Positions 52,240-62,182 of a DNA stretch of 64,000 bases are shown piece by piece. A program made the position numbers and the translations under genes. This stretch comes from Pythium myriotylum (Eukaryota > Oomycota > Peronosporomycetes > Pythiales > Pythiaceae): positions 310,001 to 374,000 of the forward strand of contig JALJCQ010000019.1 of NCBI GenBank assembly GCA_023091665.1, written 5' to 3'. Position 1 is the stretch's first letter; each line of letters begins with the position of its first letter. Under the pieces are notes generated by a model. It was not told the origin of the DNA. It searched no databases and worked only from the letters and a program-made list of their open reading frames with translations.

Positions 52240-54652
52240 GTCCCAAATCACTCGGTAGATGTTAGGAGATGGTTCACCACATTCGGCAATTTGCCATCCA
52301 AGCTCCAAGGAACGAAACAGCCAGCTCAACACTCCACCCCCAACAACTCTCTCCAAGAAACATGCTCTTCCGATCCACGCTCACGCTCGGCCTGCTCGCT
52401 ACTGCCATGGTCTCCGCCCAGTCATTCGACGATGAAAACAACCACGATACTGCTAATAACCACGAGTTTCACGCCAAAGATAACGCAGAAGACAACGTCG
52501 AAATCCACGACCGACCCTACAACTTCAACTTCACCGTCCCGCAGCACATCTTCGAGCGCCAGCTCCAGGCAAACCCCAACTTCGACATCTACATGCTCCA
52601 GATGTTTTGGTGGCCGGGCCACTGCGCTGCTAGTGGTGGCTCCTCCAACATCCCTCTCTGCAACTCGGCCAATAGCCCACCGGCGGCGTGGGAAACGCAG
52701 CTCGTGGTGCACGGTCTCTGGCCGAGCTACTCGGACGCGTTCAAGACAAAGAACAAGTTACAAGCTGCTGGCCCGGACGGTTTGAAAGACAAGTGCGCTG
52801 GCGCGGCGTATGTGCCACCGTTGGATCTCGACCCGAATGCCCAGGCATCGACGTCGGGCAACGCCAAGGCCAAGCCCAACCCGAAGGCCACCGCAAGCAA
52901 CGCCAAGGGAAAAGGCAAGGCGCCTGCCACGACCACGACCACGAGTGCCTCCAAATACTTTGTGGACCTCCTGGCCGGCGACAAGTCGGGCACGCCAAGT
53001 AAAGCCAACCAGGTCATCTTCCCTGGTCGCGGTGTCTCCAACAAACAGCCCGACTTCTACCAGCACGAGTACAACAAACACGGCAAGTGCTCCGGGCTCA
53101 CACAGGCGAAATACTTCGAGCAGTCCGTGGGCCTCGGCAACCAAATGAACGCCAAGGTGCGCGCGCTCAACTTGAAGACGGCCAAGTCGGTGACGATCGG
53201 CGGTCTCCAGACGGCGCTCGGTTACGAGGTGACTTTCGGTTGTGTGCCCAAGAAGCAGCAGTTGTGGTATGTCAACTTTTGCTTCGAGCACTCGGGCAAA
53301 GGCGCCGTTGGTGCAGCTGTACGCTGTCCGGCCGAGACGACCAACCCGTGTGCCAGCAAGAACGCGGCCAAGACCGTCGCGATCTCTCTCCGTTAATCAA
53401 ACTGTACTACTGTACTCGCATCTCCAGCACAATTACGTCAGAAATGTATGGTAAAGAGACGACAACGTTTTTAAGCGAGATAGATTGTCCACCAAAAACG
53501 ATCCTTACGTGTGAGATGCGGCAGAGTGAGACTGGAATGGAGAAGGAACGGGCGCTATCCATGGATACAGTTCCTGGGAGACGACCCGTGAAGTTGTTAC
53601 CCATGTTTCAGGCAGGCGGGACTCTCGCGGTCACCGACAAAGTTATCCATCTCGAGCAGGTTGATGACTATCTGGATAGTTGCCTCCGTGCCGCGGACAA
53701 CTATTAACGCCCACAATGTTGACCATCTATCTACACATGAGAAATCCGGAATCGTGGATTCCACAAGATCCACCTCGACCTTTTCCACGGGGCAGATGAT
53801 CATGAATCGACCACACAGATGATCGTGAATCGACTACAGTACGCATTGTCTCACGGTAATGCATCTCTATTTGAATGTTCGTTCAATGATCACTCTCGCT
53901 CGTCTGTGGTCCGTCCACGTTTTCGGACCTCGGTCTCGGTATGGGTCTCGGTAAGGGTCTCGGTCTCGGTGGCGATGGAATTGGAATTGGAATGGCTACG
54001 CTTCTTCTTCTTCTTCTTCGTGCTGTTCTTGTCGCCTCCGTCGTTGTCCGTGAAGAAGAGCGCTTGGTCGGCGACCGGCTCGCCATCGTCTTGTGGCTCT
54101 TGGTCCGCAGCCTTCGGCGCTCGCGCCACGACAAAGTGCGCGCGTTCTTTCTCGGCCTCAAGGAAGAGCTTGTATTGCTACACCCAGCCACGACACAGTT
54201 TCGTCAGTCACTCTGCTACGATGCAGGTAGTCAACTAGAACCACCAACGCCAAACAAACCATCTCACCTCGACCAGCACGCGCATCTCGCTCAGCGTCAG
54301 CAGACTGTCGTGCATGAGCACGTTGGCCATCTTCTTGTCCGACTTGTTCTTGGACAGTTTCTTCATCACGCTCTGCACGACCGCGTGCTCGCCGGCAAAG
54401 ACCTTCTTGACGTGGAGCATCCACCTCCAGAACACCGGCGGCAGCGCGACGCCCACGAGCTGCGCGGTCGCCGCCGCGACGGCCGGCACGCTCCGCTTGC
54501 GTTCCACGCGCATGAACTCGGCGGCGTGGCGCAGACAGAGCAGCGTCTCGAGCAGCGAGTCGGCTCGCCAGAGCGCCGCGGCGTTCGCAAACGTGCGAGC
54601 GTAGAGCTCGGCGAGCGCGTCGCGGAGCCCTCGCTGCTGCGAGGCCGAGAGT

Positions 54653-54686
<34 letters not shown>

Positions 54687-54849
54687 TCACAAAGGCCGAG
54701 GGCGTGGGCATGGCGTGGAAGACCGCGAGCACGGCGAGCAGGAACTCGCTGGCGGTCGTCTCGTCGTCGTGGCGTCGCGCCGCCATCGCGATCTGCCGCA
54801 CGACGCGCGCCGCGAGCGTCACGCAGTCTTCGCGCTTGCTCTTGCTGGC
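52240..54849 (-). repeat. Inverted repeat arm B (2.6 kb)
   Basis: Reverse complement of 49203-51812. Homology starts at the GTCC(C/T)AAATCACTCGG word and stops abruptly at 54849, inside the unknown gene's coding sequence. The visible differences from arm A include a 3-base cluster in the RNase gene and one base in the upstream flank. Confidence 0.95.
52362..53396 (+). CDS. Secreted RNase T2 family ribonuclease, copy B
   Basis: 344 residues, same signal peptide, active-site segments (LVVHGLWP, HEYNKHGKC) and Lys/Ala/Pro-rich insert as copy A. The only amino-acid differences I see are Tyr-Glu instead of Phe-Asp in LQTALG(YE)VTFGC; these codons match copy C base for base. The promoter side is conserved with A for about 120 nt only, after which B runs into the spacer, so its upstream control region may differ. 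It is head-to-head with copy A; the two start codons are 671 nt apart. Confidence 0.92.
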   Translation: MLFRSTLTLGLLATAMVSAQSFDDENNHDTANNHEFHAKDNAEDNVEIHDRPYNFNFTVPQHIFERQLQANPNFDIYMLQMFWWPGHCAASGGSSNIPLCNSANSPPAAWETQLVVHGLWPSYSDAFKTKNKLQAAGPDGLKDKCAGAAYVPPLDLDPNAQASTSGNAKAKPNPKATASNAKGKGKAPATTTTTSASKYFVDLLAGDKSGTPSKANQVIFPGRGVSNKQPDFYQHEYNKHGKCSGLTQAKYFEQSVGLGNQMNAKVRALNLKTAKSVTIGGLQTALGYEVTFGCVPKKQQLWYVNFCFEHSGKGAVGAAVRCPAETTNPCASKNAAKTVAISLR

Positions 54850-55011
54850 GAATTGCCTTAAACCATAGACCAATCTGAACCCACGTCTCGTGGACGTGGA
54901 TGCACCACGTTGCGGAGTTCTTTGTAGGGTGAGTAGTCGATGGCGCAAACGGAAATACTTGACGGCATTATGGTACGATTTCACGCCTCGTTGCATTTGA
55001 TTAATATTCAT
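53890..55011 (-). CDS. Chimeric 5'-truncated copy B of the unknown gene
   Basis: Exons 54268-55011 and 53890-54177, with the parent's intron intact. Parent homology begins at ASKSKREDC (54849) and covers the folded half and basic tail; roughly the first 300 parent codons are missing. Upstream, the frame continues without a stop into unrelated flanking sequence and reaches an ATG at 55011 (product starts MNINQMQRGVKSYHNAVK), adding about 54 new codons. It may be a pseudogene or a new chimeric gene; no expression evidence can be read here. Confidence 0.5.
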
Positions 55012-55642
55012 TGATTACGACCAACATTTGTCTTTGTCGTCAATGAGTCTGCAGTAATCTCCGCTGTCCTTGGTCTTCTCTAATAGTCGACATCGTGAAT
55101 CCATGAGGACGATTCATCTGTCACCAAACCAAGGCAATTCGTCATCTATCTCCTAGAGACGGGCAAGTGGTTGCAGGCCACAAGAGTTGCTCCTCGACAT
55201 GGGTCACCGCTTCATGCGTTTTCGCAGGTACCTGCCAAGCATGTACGAGTTTGCACTCAAGATACGATGCCAACATAGTTTGGTGGCATTCCGTTCTCAC
55301 AGTTACTGCACCCATCAGGTCCTGTCGTTTGGTTTCCAGAGAACCACATGAAAACGGCAAGCACCCACCAACTCAGGCCTCCGATAGTCTGACAGATGCG
55401 TCTCACCCACTCGCTTCCGTCTTCTTGACCAGACATCTCGGATTCCTAACGATCAGGCAGCCTTCCGCGAGACGAAGAGAAAGAGCATCTATCCTAGAGA
55501 TCCGAAAACTCGGCTGCACTCCAGCAGTCGGATCCCACGGCGACGTGTTGGGACATTGGACGTCTCACTTGGTGGTTTGCCATCCAACCCTCAAGCGCCA
55601 CTCAACCGACGACACCACCACCACCTACTCTTTTCAAGAAAC
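55012..55642. other. Upstream flank of RNase copy C, diverged duplicate of the spacer
   Basis: 55168-55390 matches the reverse complement of the spacer at about 51940-52190, and 55430-55560 resembles the upstream flank of copy A read in the RNase direction (CCAGACATCTCGGATTC, AGAGATCCGA). The order and orientation relative to the RNase gene are the same in A and C. No gene seen. Confidence 0.6.
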
Positions 55643-56692
55643 ATGCTCTTCCGCTCCACGCTCACGCTCAGCCTGCTCGCTGCCGTCGTGGTCTCCGCCC
55701 AGCCTGTCGACGACCAGAACAACCACGACACTACGAATCACGAGTTCCACGCCGAAGACAATGCCGAGAACCACGACGTGCCCTTCAACTTCACCGTCCC
55801 GCAGCACATCTTCGAGCGACAGCTCCAAGCAAACCCCAAATTCGACATCTACATGCTCCAGATGTTCTGGTGGCCAGGCCACTGCGCTGCTAGTGGTGGC
55901 TCCTCTAACATCCCTCTCTGCAACTCAGCCAACAACCCGCCGGCGGCGTGGGAAACGCAGCTCGTGGTGCATGGTCTCTGGCCGAGCTACTCGGAAGAGT
56001 TCAAGACCGAGAACAACCTACAAGCCGCGGGACCTGACGGTTTGAAAGACAAGTGCGCTGGTGCTGCGTACGTGCCTCCTGCTGATCTAGACCCGAAGGC
56101 TGGCGAGGCCTCCTCGTCGTCGGCGGCGCCGGCCGCGAACAAGGCAGGCAACGCCAAGGCCAAGCCCAACCCGAAGGCTGCCGCAGGCAACGCCAAGGGA
56201 AAAGGCAAGGCGCCTGCCACGACCACGACCACGAGTGCCTCCACCTACTTCGTGGATCTCCCGGCCGGCGACAAGTCGGGCACGCCCAGCAAGGCCAACC
56301 AGGTCATCTTCCCCGGTCGTGGCGTCTCTAACAAACAGCCCGACTTCTACCAGCACGAGTACAACAAGCACGGCAAGTGCTCCGGGCTCACACAGGCCGA
56401 ATACTTCAAGCAGTCCTTGGCGCTCGGCAACCAGATGAACGCCAAGGCGCGCGCACTCAACTTGAAGACGGCCAAGTCGGTGACGATCACCGGCCTCCAG
56501 ACGGCGCTCGGTTACGAGGTGACTTTCGGTTGTGTGCCCAAGAAGCAGCAATTGTGGTACGTCAACTTTTGCTTCAAGCACCCGGGCGATGGCGTCGTCG
56601 GCGAGGCTGTGCAGTGTCCGAAGGAGACGAGCAACGCGTGTGTGACCAAGGGAGCAACCAACGCCAAGACCGCTCCAATCTCTCTCCGTTAA
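55643..56692 (+). CDS. Secreted RNase T2 family ribonuclease, copy C (diverged)
   Basis: 349 residues. Signal peptide MLFRSTLTLSLLAAVVVSAQ; CAS I LVVHGLWPSYSE and CAS II HEYNKHGKCS intact. It differs from A/B at many positions, mostly in the mature N-terminus and C-terminal third. Its insert between the active-site segments is longer, with an added EASSSSAAPAANKAG run before the shared KAKPNPKA and GKGKAP words. The acidic N-terminal part is shorter. All likely disulphide Cys are kept, so it should be active. Immediately after its stop codon, sequence identity with copies A/B rises to nearly complete. Confidence 0.92.
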   Translation: MLFRSTLTLSLLAAVVVSAQPVDDQNNHDTTNHEFHAEDNAENHDVPFNFTVPQHIFERQLQANPKFDIYMLQMFWWPGHCAASGGSSNIPLCNSANNPPAAWETQLVVHGLWPSYSEEFKTENNLQAAGPDGLKDKCAGAAYVPPADLDPKAGEASSSSAAPAANKAGNAKAKPNPKAAAGNAKGKGKAPATTTTTSASTYFVDLPAGDKSGTPSKANQVIFPGRGVSNKQPDFYQHEYNKHGKCSGLTQAEYFKQSLALGNQMNAKARALNLKTAKSVTITGLQTALGYEVTFGCVPKKQQLWYVNFCFKHPGDGVVGEAVQCPKETSNACVTKGATNAKTAPISLR

Positions 56693-56696
56693 ACAA

Positions 56697-58188
56697 CTGT
56701 ACTACTGTACTCGCATCTCCAGCACAATTACGTCAGAAATGTATGGTAAAGAGACGACAACGTTTTTAAGCGAGATAGATTGTCCACCAAAAACGATCCT
56801 TACGTGTGAGATGCGGCAGAGTGAGACTGGAATGGAGAAGGAACGGGCGCTATCCATGGATACAGTTCCTGGGAGACGACCCGTGAAGTTGTTACCCATG
56901 TTTCAGGCAGGCGGGACTCTCGCGGTCACCGACAAAGTTATCCATCTCGAGCAGGTTGATGACTATCTGGATAGTTGCCTCCGTGCCGCGGACAACTATT
57001 AACGCCCACAATGTTGACCATCTATCTACACATGAGAAATCCGGAATCGTGGATTCCACAAGATCCACCTCGACCTTTTCCACGGGGCAGATGATCATGA
57101 ATCGACCACACAGATGATCGTGAATCGACTACAGTACGCATTGTCTCACGGTAATGCATCTCTATTTGAATGTTCGTTCAATGATCACTCTCGCTCGTCT
57201 GTGGTCCGTCCACGTTTTCGGACCTCGGTCTCGGTATGGGTCTCGGTAAGGGTCTCGGTCTCGGTGGCGATGGAATTGGAATTGGAATGGCTACGCTTCT
57301 TCTTCTTCTTCTTCGTGCTGTTCTTGTCGCCTCCGTCGTTGTCCGTGAAGAAGAGCGCTTGGTCGGCGACCGGCTCGCCATCGTCTTGTGGCTCTTGGTC
57401 CGCAGCCTTCGGCGCTCGCGCCACGACAAAGTGCGCGCGTTCTTTCTCGGCCTCAAGGAAGAGCTTGTATTGCTACACCCAGCCACGACACAGTTTCGTC
57501 AGTCACTCTGCTACGATGCAGGTAGTCAACTAGAACCACCAACGCCAAACAAACCATCTCACCTCGACCAGCACGCGCATCTCGCTCAGCGTCAGCAGAC
57601 TGTCGTGCATGAGCACGTTGGCCATCTTCTTGTCCGACTTGTTCTTGGACAGTTTCTTCATCACGCTCTGCACGACCGCGTGCTCGCCGGCAAAGACCTT
57701 CTTGACGTGGAGCATCCACCTCCAGAACACCGGCGGCAGCGCGACGCCCACGAGCTGCGCGGTCGCCGCCGCGACGGCCGGCACGCTCCGCTTGCGTTCC
57801 ACGCGCATGAACTCGGCGGCGTGGCGCAGACAGAGCAGCGTCTCGAGCAGCGAGTCGGCTCGCCAGAGCGCCGCGGCGTTCGCAAACGTGCGAGCGTAGA
57901 GCTCGGCGAGCGCGTCGCGGAGCCCTCGCTGCTGCGAGGCCGAGAGTCCGTCGTCGTCGTCGTCGTCGTTCACAAAGGCCGAGGGCGTGGGCATGGCGTG
58001 GAAGACCGCGAGCACGGCGAGCAGGAACTCGCTGGCGGTCGTCTCGTCGTCGTGGCGTCGCGCCGCCATCGCGATCTGCCGCACGACGCGCGCCGCGAGC
58101 GTCACGCAGTCTTCGCGCTTGCTCTTGCTGGCCGCGCTCGCATTGTTAGTGGCGGCGTCGTCGTCCGACGACGAGTCCTCGCTCGTGC
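56697..58188 (-). repeat. Near-identical downstream segment of copy C
   Basis: From a few bases after the RNase stop to 58188 this matches 53401-54849 of copy B and continues about 50 nt further into the parent gene than B does, ending at GCTCGTGC. Visible differences from B are a 1-nt indel by the RNase stop and a 12-nt shorter GAC/GTC microsatellite (six Asp instead of ten). Confidence 0.9.
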
Positions 58189-58288
58189 CCAAGGTGCCAC
58201 TCGTGTGATGCCTCTCTGTGCTTGGAGACGCTTCACCTTGGTGTGGACTACGGCACCTACGAGCTGTAACTACAGTATTGCCCTGCAT
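57185..58288 (-). CDS. Chimeric 5'-truncated copy C of the unknown gene
   Basis: Exons 57563-58288 and 57185-57472, parent intron intact. Parent homology begins at the acidic SEDSSSDDD segment (58188), about 18 codons earlier than in copy B. The frame continues upstream through unrelated sequence to an ATG at 58288 (product starts MQGNTVVTARRCRSPHQ), adding about 35 codons. Six Asp codons replace the ten of the parent. As with copy B, it may be a pseudogene or a chimeric gene. Confidence 0.45.
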
Positions 58289-58592
58289 GCGTTTGCTGTT
58301 GAGACTAACGTAAACGCTCGTTTCCAACGTAGATCGAATAGTCAATTTTCTATCATAATAATTCGGTAAATCGTACTGTAGCGAATTCGCCTTGACTCGA
58401 TTTTTGAACAGTGATTGAAATACAGTACTCGATTACGAAGTACTAGATTTTGTTCGCCGCGTACTCAAACCCAATATCTCATTGAAGAGAACCGCCCTCC
58501 CAAAGTCCCACGTATCAATGTTGGACCCGAGTACCGTACAATCTAGTGGGGTTCACTGTGGAACCCACCGGTAAGTGGGACCGTTCCACTTA
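58289..58592. other. Junction between the duplicated unit and the retrotransposon
   Basis: About 300 nt, AT-rich around 58330-58470, no protein-like frame. At 58571-58593 an 8-bp inverted repeat (GTAAGTGG/CCACTTAC) occurs, similar in style to those inside the element, so the element or its leader may begin in this stretch. Confidence 0.4.
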
Positions 58593-58712
58593 CTGTTACG
58601 GGCTAGGACCAACTCATTTTCGGCAGGTTTCTCGAACACCCGACCCCTACAAAGGAGCGTCTTCGACAGGTCGACCCATATCGACTCAGCACAGTCGCTT
58701 CTTCAGCTACTC

Positions 58713-59399
58713 ATGACGTTCAACGACGCTAGGGCTGGCAACGCTCGTATGGCCACTGCTTCCACACGCGACCAAGGCCAGACATCCAATAAAAGGAGCG
58801 TCATCGGCAGCTCCTTTACGGAGTCGCAACCGACTGTCTTTGAGTGCACGAATAGCGCGACAACCTACATTAAAATTGAGCTGCGAAACCTTGAGACAAT
58901 CGATGGTCGATTCATGATCATCCACGCACGATACCTCGTGAGTTGCATCGTGGAGAATCCCATCGATGATCAAACGCAGGTTGCTGCGTTTATCAAGGGG
59001 TTCGAGGATGGGCCGATCAAGACCCAGATGTTCCGTCTCGAGTTTGATAAACTCGAGGACGCGATCTCGGCTGCTCGCCAAGAGGACTTCAGCCTGCGAC
59101 AGGCTTATGTCCATTCTGCTGCTTATCGTCCGTCCAGACGACAAGACTCAAGTGATCCAGAGGCCATGGATCTTTCCTACGCCGAGAGCGAGCAGCGCCC
59201 TCGCGTGGACAAACGATTGCAGAAATGCAATCGATGCCAGAAGACCGGGCATTACGCTTATGAGTGTAATGCTGCGCGCCAAGTGCCTCGCGGCAATGGA
59301 CGCGGTCGCCACGTGGACAAGAAGGTCCAGTGGTCGGATCAACACGCTGCGAAGAAACAGCAGCGTGATGATCAACAAAAAAACGGTCAGGGTCAGTAG
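58713..59399 (+). pseudogene. Gag-like fragment with zinc knuckle
   Basis: About 228 codons. The second half shows gypsy Gag features: a capsid-like DQTQVAAFIKGFEDGPIKTQ, EDAISAARQEDFSLRQAY, then a CX2CX4HX4C nucleocapsid knuckle (CNRCQKTGHYAYEC) near 59226-59268 and a basic tail. The N-terminal matrix/early capsid part expected in such Gags is missing, and the first 60 codons show no similarity, so this is likely a 5'-deleted Gag. The frame is also open upstream to 58575. Confidence 0.75.
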
Positions 59400-59440
59400 G
59401 GGCGGAGCGCCCTACTGATCCAGTCACGTCAAGAGAGTTT

Positions 59441-62182
59441 GTGGGACTCTTGACGAAGGCTGCTCCCAAAGCACAGTCTCTGTGCTTCGCCACACCTGGT
59501 GATGATGAGGCCCTCATCACCTTGGAGCTCGAAGTCGAAGGAGCTTCGTCTTCGCCTCGCGCCCTCGTGGACTGTGGGGCGTCGAACAACTTCGTTCGAC
59601 GACAGTCTATCGAGTCTTTGGGGCTCGACGTTGTCGAGCGAGACATTCCTCCGACGAGGATGACGGTGCGCCTTGCAACTGACGCAACGGTGAAGGTTAT
59701 GAAACGCGTAGTGGGCCTCCACTACACGCTTGAAGGCAATGAGTACGACGACGACTTTGTCGTACTCGACCTAGATGACAAGTTCGACGTCATTCTAGGC
59801 CTGCCATGGCTTCGCTCACACGAGCCATGGATCAGCTGGCGGCATCGATCCGTTACGATGCCCGCCGCTCGGTCATCAGGTGGCCACCTGATGTCGGTTC
59901 TGGAGCGTCCAGATGCACGTGGACGTGTGGAAGATGAGTGTGATGGCCTCATCAGTCACTCGGTCGTTAGTACGACTGCCCAAGACTACGACAAAGAGTC
60001 GACCTTTGTCGTCGAGCCAGCTGCCGGGGTCTGCGTAGGGTCGCAGACAGCGCCGAAGACTTCTCGTGCGAGTGAGTCGCACGAGTCAAGTGAGGAAGAT
60101 CCTCGTGCGAATGAGTCGCACGAGCCAAGAAGACAGTGCTTGCCACAGGGGCAGCACTATGAGAGGAAGGTCTCGACGTCTGCCGCAAGGAGGCAACGTC
60201 GACTCTCCGCCTCGACTAGAACGTCGAGCGATGGAGATCTCGCTGCAGTTGCGCAACTGCAGCTCGGGGAGTCTGCGCGCATAAGGCCGCAGGAAGAATC
60301 TGAGACGATCGACGTCTTAGTTAATGACGGCACGAGAGTGGGTGCATCCACTCTCGAGGTCGTTGCGCCTCCGAAGTCAACTTCGGAGATCACCGCACTG
60401 CCTACGCTCGACCCCAAGCGGTTCTTGCGAGATCTGCGCCAAGGAAAGATTGCGCAGATCTGTATTCTCGTCGCGGAGGACGAATGTGTGACCGATATCC
60501 GGTCGGCAGTGGTGTTTGCTGAGAAGGAACGGCTTCTCAGCAGCTCATCGATGGACGAGAGTATCCTCGATGAGAAGACTCGGATTGAGCGGTACTCGGC
60601 TCAATCCTGGGAGTCGCTCAAGGGAAATCCTCTCTACGAGGATTTGGTCGAATTCGCGGATGTGTTCCCCGAATCCGTGCCGTGCGAATTGCCGAAGGAC
60701 AAAGGCATTCGGCACGAGATCGACCTGAAGCCAGGTTCGAAGTACTGTGTCATGAAGCAGTGGCCACTGCCTCGTGAACAGGTCGAAGCGATCGACAAGT
60801 TCTTCGCAGAACGTCTCGCTGCTGGCCATGTGAGGGAGTCTACCTCCCCTCACAGCTCTCCGACCTTCTGTGTGCGCAAGGCAACAGGAGGGTGGCGGAA
60901 TGTGCACGCGTTCAACAAGTTGAACGCGGCGACGATACCGGCGCAGACGCCGATACCGAGGAAGGACGTCATCATCGACGGGATGGCGAAAAGCACCATC
61001 TTCTCGTCGATGGATCTGATGGACGGATTCTATCAGATCTTGATGCGTGAACGGGATATTCCGTTCACGGCCGTCAGCACCCCAAGCGGAATGCTCTGGG
61101 AGTGGTTGGTGATGCCTCAGGGCCTCAGCAACGCACCAGCCACATTCAATAGATGCGTCTCGCATCTATTGCGCCCAGTGCGAGCCTTCGCACCAAGCTA
61201 CTTCGACGATGTCTTCGTTCATAGCCGAGCTATGGACGGGAAGACTGATCTGGAGGTTCACAGACTCCACATCAGAGAGGTTCTCACACTTATGCGAGAG
61301 CATAAGCTGTACGCGAACCTGAAGAAGTGTATCTTCGCGGCCAGCGAGATACCCGTTCTTGGGTGTATAGTCGGCAAGAACGGCGTGCGCCCTGATCCCG
61401 AGAAGATCAGAGCGATCAAGGAGTGGCCGACGCCACTCGACGTCAAGGGACTGCGCAAGTTCCTTGGCCTCGCAGCGTACTTGCACAAGTACTCGCGCAA
61501 CTACGCCGAGATGACTGTCCCTCTTTCTCGATTACTCAAGAAAGACACCAAGTGGACTTGGAACGCTGAGTGTCAGCGTTCCTTCGAAGGTATCAAGCAA
61601 AGCTTGATTGAATCGCCAGTTCTGGCGATCGCGGACCAGGACAAACCATTTCACGTGGTTTGTGACGCAAGCGACTTTGCCATCGGCGCAGCGCTGATGC
61701 AGTTCGACGACGACGGCGCTCAGCTGCAACCAGCTGAGCGCAATTATCCAGTGCATGACAAGGAGCTCCTTGCCATGAAGTATGCACTGGCCAAGTTCCG
61801 CGTCTATCTGCTTGGAGATAGACCGTTAAAGGTCTTCACAGACCATGCGTCTTTGCGCACGGCTGTGAACAGCCCACACCTCTCGCAGCGCATGGCGAGG
61901 TGGCTGTCTTTCTTCGCGGAGTATAACTTCTCCGTCGAGTACAAGCCCGGACGACTCAACGTCGTCGCGGATGCTCTGTCCCGTCGGCCAGACTTTGAGC
62001 CGACGGTCGTCGCCCAAGATTCCCTGAACGCAGCGAGTGCATTCAGCTCCAGTGTTCCGTCGTCGACCTTGCTCGACGACGTTCGTGCTGCGAATGCACA
62101 CGACCCTGAGGTCGTGCGCTTGATGGCCTACCTTGCAGAGCCATCGCCGCAAGCGTTGAAGGGCTTGCCGGCTTCGTATTGA
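59441..62182 (+). pseudogene. Pol part 1: aspartic protease, reverse transcriptase, RNase H
   Basis: An open frame of 913 codons in a different frame from Gag. The protease has ALVDCGASNNFV, with DCGA in place of the usual DTGA/DSGA. A variable linker of about 200 codons follows. RT motifs are IFSSMDLMDGFYQI, MPQGLSNAPATFNR and the catalytic SYFDDVFVHS. RNase H begins FHVVCDASDFAIGAAL and includes DKELLAMKYAL, FTDHASLR and GRLNVVADALSRRPD. The frame ends at a TGA after the RNase H, where an uninterrupted Pol would continue into the integrase in the same frame. The first codon is a GTG, so how Pol is translated after Gag is unclear. Confidence 0.9.

Larger units (their letters stand above)
52222..54897 (+). 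repeat. 20-bp direct repeats around copy B
   Basis: AACCCACGCCTCGTGGACGT at 52222-52241 and AACCCACGTCTCGTGGACGT at 54878-54897 match at 19 of 20 positions. The first ends at the left end of arm B; the second lies about 30 nt beyond its right end. Each contains a CCACG-nnn-CGTGG palindrome. They may mark the insertion or rejoining event, or be bits of a dispersed element. Confidence 0.6.

Noticed and set aside
54858..54915. CCACG/CGTGG and CGTGG/CCACG hairpins considered as a tRNA-like or terminator structure
   Set aside because: No tRNA features and no U tract; arms are only 5 bp.
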